Below are positions 44,843 through 51,766 of a stretch of DNA of 58,026 bases, piece by piece. The notes under the pieces were generated by a model that saw only the letters and a program-made list of their open reading frames with translations, did no database searches and was not told where the DNA came from. The DNA is from Parachlamydiaceae bacterium. Its GTDB lineage: Bacteria > Chlamydiota > Chlamydiia > Chlamydiales > Parachlamydiaceae. A program made the position numbers and the translations under genes. The stretch covers positions 1-58,026 of the forward strand of contig JANWJE010000023.1 of assembly GCA_025451995.1 (NCBI GenBank), in the 5' to 3' direction. Position 1 is the first letter of the stretch, and every line of letters begins with the position of its first letter.

Positions 44843-45007
44843 TATACCGAAACAACTTCAAAATTAGGCTTTTGAGCGCGCCAAAGTCCCGGGGTTGAGC
44901 GATCATAAAAGGCATTGTATTGACATTATACTATGCCTTTTACGATCGCTCAACCGCGGGAGCTTTCGCGCAGCTCAAAAATCAAATTTTGGAGTTGTTT
45001 CGGTATA
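44843..45007 (+). mobile_element. Palindromic element, family 2 (copy C)
   Basis: A 165 bp palindrome from TATACCGAAACAACTTC to GAGTTGTTTCGGTATA, with GTTGAGCGATCATAAAAGGC against GCCTTTTACGATCGCTCAAC (one mismatch). It occupies the middle of the 44676-45052 gap. The rest of the gap is AT-rich and includes an AAGAACCTGTTTGA fragment at 44698 similar to the hairpin repeats at 28872 and 39694. Confidence 0.88.
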
Positions 45008-45052
45008 ACGATGAAAGCGATTGAACGATATAATGGTAAGCATCAAATAAGT

Positions 45053-46141
45053 CTATTGAATAAGGAGCTCTAATCCATGCAGTGATTGATGAATGTACTC
45101 TGCGCGTCGATGAGGGATTTCTTCTTGGGAAACTTTTTCCCCAAAATGGCATAAAAGATGTGCGCGTCTGCAATCAAATAATAATTGATTTAAAACTGAC
45201 TGGGAAATCCCTCGCAACCATTCAAGGTCAATGCCAAGCTTGATTAGGCTAATCGCTTCAAGAGCTTCGACGGCCTCAATTTGATAGGAATGCATGAGGA
45301 TAGCGTAGGCGCGACTGACTTTATTTTTTATTTCAGCCACATCGTGTTCATTTCCTTTTCTTAAGAAACTGCGAATTCCTTTCTCTTCAACAATAAGTTT
45401 TGTTGCCAAAGTTCTCAAAGCAGAAAGAATTGTCTCTTCGGTTATCCCAAGAGTATACGCATTATGAAATGCGACAATATCGCCGATGAGTTCTTTTGGA
45501 TCTCCTTGAAAACCGGTTTGCTCAATGCTATCGTCTTTGATTTTTTGAACAATTTCTTCTAATTTATTGGTATAAATAAGCCCCGGTAAATGTAAATAGA
45601 TCGTCGCTACGAATGCAGAACCGCAATGAGTAGGATCGGATGTTAAAAAACCAAATTTGGGTGAAAAGGCGAAAGCGACTGTATTATTCAGTTCTAATTC
45701 AAGTTGAACTAAACGATCGAGTGTTGCTTCAAAATCATCCTTAGCATCAATTACCTGAAGTAATAAGTGATCTTTTAAATTAATGAGGGCTAAGAACGAC
45801 CCTGTATTATCTAATATAAAAGCTTCCCCGACATAAGCTTGATGAAAACTTTGATTCGAAAGAAAATGCTCCACAAGAAATTCTTTTTCTATTGGAGGCA
45901 TATCCTCCGCACGAATCAATTTTGGTTGATTTAAAAGTTTGGTTGATAATATCCCTTTTGAAAGCAAAGAGACGATTTGCTTTCTTTTGTCAGTCGGCAA
46001 TTTACTTGGAAAGTTAAATTTTTCCAAATTGCGCAACAAAGTCATTGTAGAGCCTATCCAGATCAAATTATCAGTTGATTTCCAAGGATTTTCAAAACAT
46101 AACATAGGATGGTTCTTATCTGAGAAGTTAGGGGAGTTCAT
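45053..46141 (-). CDS. mcsB: Protein-arginine kinase McsB (ATP:guanido phosphotransferase family)
   Basis: A 362-residue member of the guanido kinase family that phosphorylates arginine residues on proteins with the help of McsA. The N-terminus has WIGSTMTLLRNLEKFNFP, matching the McsB opening, and the nucleotide-binding FLTSDPTHCGSAFVATIYLHLPGL (about 165-190) replaces the usual TNLGTGLRASVMLHLP, a divergent sequence. The mcsA stop overlaps its start by 14 bases. The mcsA-mcsB pair lies near frr-pyrH in Chlamydia as well. Activity may be altered because the guanido-kinase loop differs. Confidence 0.9.
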   Translation of the reverse strand: MNSPNFSDKNHPMLCFENPWKSTDNLIWIGSTMTLLRNLEKFNFPSKLPTDKRKQIVSLLSKGILSTKLLNQPKLIRAEDMPPIEKEFLVEHFLSNQSFHQAYVGEAFILDNTGSFLALINLKDHLLLQVIDAKDDFEATLDRLVQLELELNNTVAFAFSPKFGFLTSDPTHCGSAFVATIYLHLPGLIYTNKLEEIVQKIKDDSIEQTGFQGDPKELIGDIVAFHNAYTLGITEETILSALRTLATKLIVEEKGIRSFLRKGNEHDVAEIKNKVSRAYAILMHSYQIEAVEALEAISLIKLGIDLEWLRGISQSVLNQLLFDCRRAHLLCHFGEKVSQEEIPHRRAEYIHQSLHGLELLIQ

Positions 46142-46688
46142 TTTTTTTCTCCTCCTTGACTTGATGATTTTCAGTTAGAGCTTTGATTTGATCTCTTAAC
46201 CATGCTGCTTGCTCATAATCTTCACGGCTAATTGTTTCTTTTAAAGCTTCATTTAAGGCCAAAAGCCGGGAGGATGGGCTAATCGCTATTTTTTCTCCCT
46301 GGGATCTCCCAATATGAATGGGCAAACTTTTTTTCGTAGGTGAAATTCTGGGGGGAAGACAATTTGCTTTTTGTATTTCTAACAATAAAATATCTTCAAA
46401 AACTGTATAGCATTCAGAGCACCCTAAACGGTGGCCTCTTTTCACTTCTTCTAAAGTTGTCCCGCAATTTCCACAAGCTAAACCGGCAATGGTCCCTGTT
46501 TGATTTGCTACAAGATCGCGAGGATGAGTGCCATGCAAGCGCAGCTGAAGTTCTGGACAATCAGCGCACATGCTTGTATTAGTAATGCTATCTCCAACAA
46601 TTTCAGTATAGCGAATGGCTATAGGCTTTTTACATTCACCGCATTCTAAAGGACGATCGGGATACTGCTTGTCTTTTTTTTCAAACAT
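46128..46688 (-). CDS. mcsA: McsA-like zinc-binding activator with UVR domain
   Basis: The activator of McsB. The 186-residue protein has four CxxC pairs that can bind two zinc ions (Cys16/19, 41/44, 72/75, 90/93) and a C-terminal UVR motif (about 144-178: LALNEALKETISREDYEQAAWLRDQIKAL). It overlaps mcsB by 14 bases. In Chlamydia the next gene upstream is frr; here frr is 4.5 kb away, with tRNAs, palindromes and accessory genes in between. Confidence 0.93.
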   Translation of the reverse strand: MFEKKDKQYPDRPLECGECKKPIAIRYTEIVGDSITNTSMCADCPELQLRLHGTHPRDLVANQTGTIAGLACGNCGTTLEEVKRGHRLGCSECYTVFEDILLLEIQKANCLPPRISPTKKSLPIHIGRSQGEKIAISPSSRLLALNEALKETISREDYEQAAWLRDQIKALTENHQVKEEKKNELP

Positions 46689-46734
46689 TGTTTTCCATTA
46701 GCTTATTAACGCGAGTTTATACGGAGTCAATTTT

Positions 46735-46794
46735 TTAACGGAAGTTCCGCTTTAACCACTATAAAAAATTAGAGAAGAGAAAGCAAGAGGTCTA
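46735..46794. mobile_element. MITE family 1 right-end remnant
   Basis: AACGGAAGTTCCGCTTT and AAGCAAGAGGTCTA are shared with the short copy at 4942-5017. The final CTA (46792-46794) is the TAG stop codon of the minus-strand gene that follows. No left end was found. Confidence 0.55.
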
Positions 46795-47805
46795 TTCTAT
46801 TGGCACCAATTTTTCTTGGAGTATTTTTCTGTCTATTTTTGCTATCCACACTTCATTATCATCTTTTCCGTACGCTAATAAAATATATGTATCCTTAACG
46901 ACAAATCCTCCGGGAAAAATCACCCTTTTTACAAATTTCGAGTATGTATAAAACCCGTCTGCCACGATCGGAGAAGAAGTATATTTTGTGATTTCAAATG
47001 GCGGTTCATTTGAAAAGGTGTAGGCTCCTAAAAAGTAATGGCACAAGGACTTTCCTTTACTAGATGGCGAGGTGGTAATGATTGAAGAATGGAAAAAAGC
47101 TAAATATTCGCCATTTAATAATAAAGCGGGTGTCCCGCCCCTTACATTTCCCCATTCCCATTGTAAAGGAGTACTTGGGGAAGTTGTAACAAAGGGCATG
47201 CATTCGCCAGTGATTAAGTCAGGGTATAAGACTTCATGTGGAATGATCCAATAGCTAAATAATAAAGCATCCTGCCAAACGAAAGGAACCCAGTTCTTCT
47301 GCCATTTTTCAAAAGCATACTGTTGTTGATGATATAATTTTGTCGTATTTGAAACAATAAATTGTCCGTTGCTCTCTTTTAATTTCGCTAGGTACATATC
47401 TCGACGATTCCATATTGCCGGATTTGTAAAATTAGGATTGTCATTGTAAAGAATATACAACTCGTCACGAAAATAAAAAATTCTCGCATCTTCTGATTGA
47501 GACGGAATTGTTGGATTTCCCTCACGTGTATTTAATAACTGAGGTTTAGAAATAGGTTGTAAATCTGAGTTTAAATAAACAATTCCAATATAAGATATCC
47601 AAGGCTGTAAGGGATTGGGCGACCAACGAAATGTCAAAAGCAACCCTTTTTTTGTTTCAATAATAGACGGATTGTGCGCGCCTAAATATTCGGGTAATTT
47701 AACATTTGTAAGAGAATTAACTATTTTCCCTTCGCCCACTTGGGAGCTCGTGAATTCACCAAAAATCAAAACAGGAATAAAAAGAAAAAGGATCAGGAAT
47801 TTCAT
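46792..47805 (-). CDS. Exported GH130-like beta-propeller protein
   Basis: A 337-residue protein with a signal peptide (MKFLILFLFIPVLIFGEF). GAHNPSIIETKKGLLLTFRW, QSEDARIFYFRDELYILYND and VIFPGGFVVKDTYILLAYGKDDNEVWIAKID are arranged as in the five-bladed propeller of GH130/beta-mannoside phosphorylases and related glycan-acting proteins. The usual catalytic residues could not be assigned, so it may be a glycan-binding relative. Its TAG stop comes from the end of a MITE remnant. It belongs to the accessory stretch between mcsA and frr. Confidence 0.72.
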   Translation of the reverse strand: MKFLILFLFIPVLIFGEFTSSQVGEGKIVNSLTNVKLPEYLGAHNPSIIETKKGLLLTFRWSPNPLQPWISYIGIVYLNSDLQPISKPQLLNTREGNPTIPSQSEDARIFYFRDELYILYNDNPNFTNPAIWNRRDMYLAKLKESNGQFIVSNTTKLYHQQQYAFEKWQKNWVPFVWQDALLFSYWIIPHEVLYPDLITGECMPFVTTSPSTPLQWEWGNVRGGTPALLLNGEYLAFFHSSIITTSPSSKGKSLCHYFLGAYTFSNEPPFEITKYTSSPIVADGFYTYSKFVKRVIFPGGFVVKDTYILLAYGKDDNEVWIAKIDRKILQEKLVPIE

Positions 47806-47964
47806 AGTGTTTCATTTCATTAAATTTCGGACTGCTCTTATTTTATCAAGGAGAATTAATTACGCAAGTAGTCTTTTGATGATTTTAGATCTCTTGTTTT
47901 TAAATTCCCTAAAGAATATATAGTCCTTCTACTTGAAACGTAGAAAGTTTAACAAGGAGTTGAT

Positions 47965-48549
47965 ATGTTTAAATTATTTGTTTATGTTTTCGTTTTTTTT
48001 AGTTTTAACCATTCATTGCAGGCCGCGTCCAGCGAGGGATCACATACACATCATTTCACAAAACTGAGTCAAAAAAGCTTTAAAAAATATAAAACCCTCC
48101 TCGAAAATTCCACATGGATCGTCCCTCCAAACACTCTTTTATCTTTTAGATACGATAGCCAGAAGGTAACTCCTGTATCAGACCAAACCGTTTGGGTCAT
48201 TACCCACTTTGAAGAAGGCTATTTTTTCGGACAAAGCTATGCTGCAATTGATACTGTCCCTCTTTCCCACACGCAATTCGTAGGATCCATCACCCCTGCC
48301 GGACAGGTCTACATTACTTTTTATCCAACCACAAGCGCCCTAACTAGTTTGGATGTGATTACCGGAATAGGAAAATTCGTGAAAATAGGTAAAAATTACC
48401 AATTTGTCATGCAAATGAACACGTCCCAAGAAGATACCAGTGGCCTCTCTCATTGGTCTTATATGATTAGCGTTAAACCAAAGGATTACCTATACCAGCA
48501 CCTTCCTAGCTTAAATATAAGCGTTCCTCAATTTTTACAGCTTTTTTAA
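47965..48549 (+). CDS. Unknown exported protein
   Basis: A 194-residue protein with a signal peptide (MFKLFVYVFVFFSFNHSLQA) and a mature part rich in beta-strand residues. AAGGAG lies 7 bases before the ATG. The conserved-looking segment FEEGYFFGQSYAAIDTVPL (about 75-93) and the Trp-containing HWSYMISVKPKDY end suggest a compact domain, but no family was recognised. It is followed at once by a run of palindromic elements. Confidence 0.68.
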   Translation: MFKLFVYVFVFFSFNHSLQAASSEGSHTHHFTKLSQKSFKKYKTLLENSTWIVPPNTLLSFRYDSQKVTPVSDQTVWVITHFEEGYFFGQSYAAIDTVPLSHTQFVGSITPAGQVYITFYPTTSALTSLDVITGIGKFVKIGKNYQFVMQMNTSQEDTSGLSHWSYMISVKPKDYLYQHLPSLNISVPQFLQLF

Positions 48550-48558
48550 AAGGATGCC

Positions 48559-48586
48559 TATACTGCTTTCAGCTGGAAGCAGTATA
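48559..48586. repeat. Short palindrome next to family 5 element
   Basis: TATACTGCTTTCAGCTGG and CCAGCTGAAAGCAGTATA-type complement form a 28 bp palindrome ending in TATA, two bases into the following element. It resembles the small palindrome at 31420-31454. Confidence 0.55.
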
Positions 48587-48751
48587 TACTCCTTCCAGCT
48601 GAATCTTGGACTTTTGGGCTGCTTCAAAGCCCCGGGGTTGAGAGATCGCAAGAGGCATTGTATTGATTTAATACTATACCTCTTGCGATCTCTCAACCGC
48701 GGGAGCTTTCAAGCTAGCCCAAAATTCCAATATTCAACTGGAACGAGTATA
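48585..48751 (+). mobile_element. Palindromic element, family 5 (divergent relative of family 2)
   Basis: A 167 bp palindrome from TATACTCCTTCCAGCTGAAT to its near complement ending GGAACGAGTATA. Its core GGTTGAGAGATCGCAAGAGG pairs perfectly with CCTCTTGCGATCTCTCAACC, and it keeps the CCCCGGGG / CCGCGGGAGCTTTC asymmetry of family 2. The changes relative to family 2 occur on both arms, that is, they are compensatory. Confidence 0.82.
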
Positions 48752-48845
48752 GATACTCTTGTGTTTTATAAAGATGGGATACGCGTTGCCGATTTAATCG
48801 TTGATAAAAAGACATTTGATGTTTTAAAAAATTTTTGGCATAACT
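48752..48845 (+). pseudogene. Possible coding remnant between two palindromes
   Basis: The 94 bp between two palindromes encode an open segment with normal protein-like composition (YKDGIRVADLIVDKKTFDVL and following NFWHNL) but no start or stop of its own. It may be a piece of a disrupted gene; the short gene at 49039 could be another piece. Removing the palindrome does not join the two in frame. Confidence 0.3.
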
Positions 48846-49010
48846 TATACCGAAACAACTTCAAAATTTGGCTTTTGAGCGCGCCAAAGTCCCGGGGTTG
48901 AACGATCGTAAAAGGCTTTATATTGACATTATACTATGCCTTTTACGATCGTTCAACCGCAGGAGCTTTCGCGCAGCTCAAAAACCAAATTTTGAAATTG
49001 TTTCGATATA
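48846..49010 (+). mobile_element. Palindromic element, family 2 (copy D)
   Basis: A 165 bp palindrome from TATACCGAAACAACTTC to GAAATTGTTTCGATATA. Its core reads GTTGAACGATCGTAAAAGG with GCCTTTTACGATCGTTCAAC: the G-to-A change of the left arm is matched in the right arm. Together with the family 5 element it fills most of 48550-49038. Confidence 0.88.
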
Positions 49011-49038
49011 TCTGAATTTTTAAACAAATAGTTGAGAT

Positions 49039-49359
49039 GTGCATTTAAAAGATCAAATTCGGTTACATAAAGAAATTAGCCAAGAAATCGTTAAACTAGA
49101 AGAGCAAAAAAAAGCTTTAAGCCTTTCAATTATGCAAACGATGACGGGCAAATCGCTTCAGTTAGACGGCTTTCTCGTCAAGCGCTTTTCGCGCCTCTCA
49201 ATCTCTACAACAATAGACCAAGCGCGCCCGCTAGACGCCATCAAACTTGAAGAAGTTGTAGATAAAGATAAAATCAAAACCCTCTACAAAAGCGGTCTTT
49301 CCATTTCTGGAGTAAAAGAAGTGGAATACATTCAAGTCTCTCTCTTAGAGGAAAAATAA
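49039..49359 (+). CDS. Short protein of unknown function, possibly a gene fragment
   Basis: A 106-residue protein starting at GTG 49039, the first start after an in-frame stop. The N-terminal 35 residues form a probable coiled coil (HKEISQEIVKLEEQKKALSL); the C-terminal half contains KLEEVVDKDKIKTLYKSGLS. It stands just after a palindrome, without a clear ribosome binding site, so it may be a truncated gene. Confidence 0.45.
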   Translation: MHLKDQIRLHKEISQEIVKLEEQKKALSLSIMQTMTGKSLQLDGFLVKRFSRLSISTTIDQARPLDAIKLEEVVDKDKIKTLYKSGLSISGVKEVEYIQVSLLEEK

Positions 49360-49375
49360 ACTCTAATCATTAAAA

Positions 49376-50470
49376 TTATCCAAGAATTTCCTTAATATTT
49401 GACACAAGAAGATCCACTGAATTGGAGCTGAGATCTTCAGAATGTTTTTCTGAAACTCCAAGGACTTTAATATTTTTTCGGTTTGCAGAAAAAATAGCGG
49501 CAGCAAGAGATGCATTTCTTAATACCTTTCCATCATCCTTTGCAATTTGGTCTGAGCTATCTAACAAGGCTGGAAGGGTAGAAGATTCGGCAGTTTGAAT
49601 AACAATTTCAGGCAAAGATGAATTTTCTTTCGGCATCGAAGAGGCACTCCACCCAAATGCTTTAGCAATTGTTTCAAAGCCATATCCCATCCTTTCCTTT
49701 GCAGCTCTTGCCAAAGTTACAGGTGATCTATCTTTGATGACCAGTTTAACTTGATCTGGTGTAGAAAGTGAAAAACCTTCATTTTCAATGCATCCTCCTG
49801 TTGAATAACCATATGAAATGATTTGATCTGCACCTATTCCTTTTTCTTTATCGGTTAAAAATTTAAGCATGCTGCAATAGGCATTAATCATCGCACGTTG
49901 AGTTGGGCTACCTTCGCTTGAACCAACACCCGGATAACTAAAAACCAAAGCATTAAAGCCAATTTTTGTTAAGACCGCTTTAATGGGAGATTGATCATTG
50001 TACAGAATAGATTCATATCGCGAGTTATTTCCAGCTACAAAAATTAACCATTTTCGATTCTTTAAAGTCTCCGGTTTTCCAAAAATTGCACCATCTACTT
50101 TATACCCATTGACTAATACAGAAATTTTTTTATATTTCCACTCACCACCTAGCTGGATATTTTCTTTTCTTTCTTTGATAAGCTCTTTTCGTTTTTTATC
50201 AGGACAGGAAGCGGGCAGGAAAACATTGCGTGCGGCCATCACATGAAAGGCATGACAAACAACAGGAATCATAGTCACTGCAGTTGCAGTTCTTAGCGCT
50301 TCCTGATACCGCAATCTTTTTTTGTTCGACACATAGATTGGAGAGAAAATGGGTTTATCATTTACAAAATCATCCTTTGTTTTTTGAAGATAATTTTCTT
50401 GTTCATAAAAAGGACAATTACCATATAAAATTTCTTGTATATTTTCTTGGCGAATGAATGAAAATGTCAT
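49376..50470 (-). CDS. Alpha/beta hydrolase of the CHLPS 43 kDa (DUF818)-like group
   Basis: A protein of about 364 residues of the alpha/beta hydrolase superfamily. The core reads WLIFVAGNNSRYE (oxyanion strand), FNALVFSYPGVGSSEGSP and IISYGYSTGGCIENEG with the nucleophile Ser in GYSTGG; the acid and His are near LPALLDSSDQIAKDDGKVL and SEKHSEDLSS. Such proteins form a chlamydia-specific family known as CHLPS 43 kDa proteins; membership is judged from memory of the pattern. The frame is open to 50527, but that part (MEFRKRSIL) lies in a MITE end, so ATG 50470 is preferred. Confidence 0.8.
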   Translation of the reverse strand: MTFSFIRQENIQEILYGNCPFYEQENYLQKTKDDFVNDKPIFSPIYVSNKKRLRYQEALRTATAVTMIPVVCHAFHVMAARNVFLPASCPDKKRKELIKERKENIQLGGEWKYKKISVLVNGYKVDGAIFGKPETLKNRKWLIFVAGNNSRYESILYNDQSPIKAVLTKIGFNALVFSYPGVGSSEGSPTQRAMINAYCSMLKFLTDKEKGIGADQIISYGYSTGGCIENEGFSLSTPDQVKLVIKDRSPVTLARAAKERMGYGFETIAKAFGWSASSMPKENSSLPEIVIQTAESSTLPALLDSSDQIAKDDGKVLRNASLAAAIFSANRKNIKVLGVSEKHSEDLSSNSVDLLVSNIKEILG

Positions 50471-50505
50471 AAAATCTTTTTTAACAATTTTATTATTTAA
50501 AAGAA

Positions 50506-50842
50506 TAGACCTCTTTCGAAACTCCATTTACTTGATAAAAAGAATCTTTTTGACGTCTTTATTGCCAAATTTTTCGACCATATTAAACCTGGTGTGCCAC
50601 TTATAAGCGGGCAGATTCGAGATAATTTTTATCTAGGAGCTTGCACAGGCTACGAAAACAATTGGGCAATATTTATTAATATTGCCCAATTGTTTTTGCA
50701 AGCTCCTAGAGAAAAAGTACTCGAATCTGCTGCCCTTCTAAGTGGCACACCAGGTTTACTCAATATGCTCTCAAAATTTGGCAATAAATCCATTCAAAAA
50801 TCTTTCTTTTTCTCAAGCCAAGCGAGTTTCGAAAGAGGTCTA
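50506..50842. mobile_element. MITE family 1 element carrying a nested palindrome
   Basis: Ends TAGACCTCTTTCGAAACTCC (50506) and its complement ending GAAAGAGGTCTA (50842), 337 bp. The interior up to TTTTTCGACCATATT and from CAATATGCTCTCAAAATTTGG matches the copy at 14279-14444, but the centre is split by another palindrome at about 50585-50757. It occupies most of the gap between the hydrolase gene and the tRNA genes. Confidence 0.88.
50585..50757. mobile_element. Palindromic element nested in the MITE
   Basis: Arms run from AAACCTGGTGTGCCACTTAT to the complement ending AAGTGGCACACCAGGTTT, with GATTCGAG, CTAGGAGCTTGCA and ATTGGGCAATATT in both arms and a centre at ATTTATTAATAT. The copy at 14279 has no such insert at this point. 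Its core resembles the palindrome at 36140-36265. Confidence 0.85.
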
Positions 50843-50944
50843 ATGATTATAATATGTTTATACTAAAGGAGTATTATATCTTCAACAGGAATTTTAAAAT
50901 TTTAGATTTGAACGTAGGTATAACAGTATTGGAAAGTAAAAATA

Positions 50945-51018
50945 TGAGTCTTGATGGACTCGAACCATCGACCCCCTCATTAAAAGTGAGGTGCTCTAAC
51001 CAACTGAGCTAAAGACTC
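50945..51018 (-). tRNA. tRNA-Lys (TTT)
   Basis: On the minus strand, acceptor GAGTCTT pairs with AAGACTC. The D arm AGCTCAGTTGGTTAGAGC, anticodon loop with TTT in CTTTTAA, and T arm GGTTCGAGTCC are all present. The length is 74 bases including the discriminator A; CCA is not encoded. Confidence 0.96.
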
Positions 51019-51024
51019 GCAAGA

Positions 51025-51099
51025 TGACCCCAAGGGGATTCGAACCCCTGTTATCGGAATGAAAATCCGGTGTCCTAGACCTGACTAGACGATGGGGCC
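51025..51099 (-). tRNA. tRNA-Glu (TTC)
   Basis: On the minus strand, acceptor GGCCCCA pairs with TGGGGTC (one G-T pair). The D arm is CGTCTAGTCAGGTCTAGGAC, the anticodon loop TTTTCAT carries TTC, and the T arm is AGGGGTTCGAATCCCCT. The 75 bases lack an encoded CCA. The outermost anticodon-stem pair is C-A. It lies 6 bases upstream of tRNA-Lys on the same strand. Confidence 0.96.
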
Positions 51100-51178
51100 T
51101 AATCCATACAAATACAAATTTTGGCTTTGTTTGCATTTGAAGTTGCTAATATTAACGAAACTCTATTTTTTTTGGCAA

Positions 51179-51730
51179 CTAAATTGTCGATATTTCTTTT
51201 TCTTTTTTTTCCGCTAGCTGATCTGTCTCTAAACAATATTTATCTGTTAATTCTTGAATGTTTTTTTCAAGTTTTTTCATCATATCTTCACTGCCCCCCT
51301 CGTCTTTTTGCTTGCGAGCGGCTTCATTGGCTTCCCTCCGAATATTTCGAATGCTCACTTTTGCCTTTTCTCGCTCTTCATGACAGATCTTCGCCATTTT
51401 TTTTCTTATTTCCTCAGTCATGGGTGGGATTTTAATTCTTACTGTTACGCCATCGACAATAGGTATAAAACCAATATTTGCTTTTTCAATCGATTTTCCA
51501 ATCATAGAAGCATTTTGGGGATCGAAAGGAGTGATAAGTAATTGTCTAGCCTCTGGAACAGTAATCGAGGCCACATCTTTTAGGCGCATCGAGCTTCCAT
51601 AAACATCCACCATCACATGCTCAACCATCCCCGGATTGGCGCGCCCTGTTCGAATATTCTTTAAATCATTTTTAAAATGCTCAATAGCAGCATTCATTTT
51701 CGCTTTTGTCTGTTCGAGTATATTAGTCAT
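51179..51730 (-). CDS. frr: Ribosome recycling factor
   Basis: It splits post-termination ribosomes together with EF-G. The 183-residue protein has the expected length and motifs: [40 protein letters not shown], and the [35 protein letters not shown] helix. A GGAGG site precedes the ATG. It follows pyrH on the same strand, as in Chlamydia, with a 16 bp MITE-end palindrome between them. Confidence 0.97.
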   Translation of the reverse strand: MTNILEQTKAKMNAAIEHFKNDLKNIRTGRANPGMVEHVMVDVYGSSMRLKDVASITVPEARQLLITPFDPQNASMIGKSIEKANIGFIPIVDGVTVRIKIPPMTEEIRKKMAKICHEEREKAKVSIRNIRREANEAARKQKDEGGSEDMMKKLEKNIQELTDKYCLETDQLAEKKEKEISTI

Positions 51731-51750
51731 TTTTCCTCCATATTATTCAT

Positions 51751-51766
51751 TAGACCTCTTGGTCTA
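51751..51766. repeat. Minimal MITE-end palindrome between pyrH and frr
   Basis: TAGACCTCTTGGTCTA consists of a family 1 left end joined to the last bases of a right end. Its final CTA is the TAG stop of pyrH. It is probably an extreme deletion product, or the scar of an element. Confidence 0.5.

Noticed and set aside
48550-49038. CRISPR-like array of repeats
   Set aside because: The repeats are long palindromes of different families without regular short spacers, and no cas genes are present.
50945-51099. tRNA pair as an attachment site of an island
   Set aside because: No repeated tRNA 3' fragment was seen elsewhere in the window.
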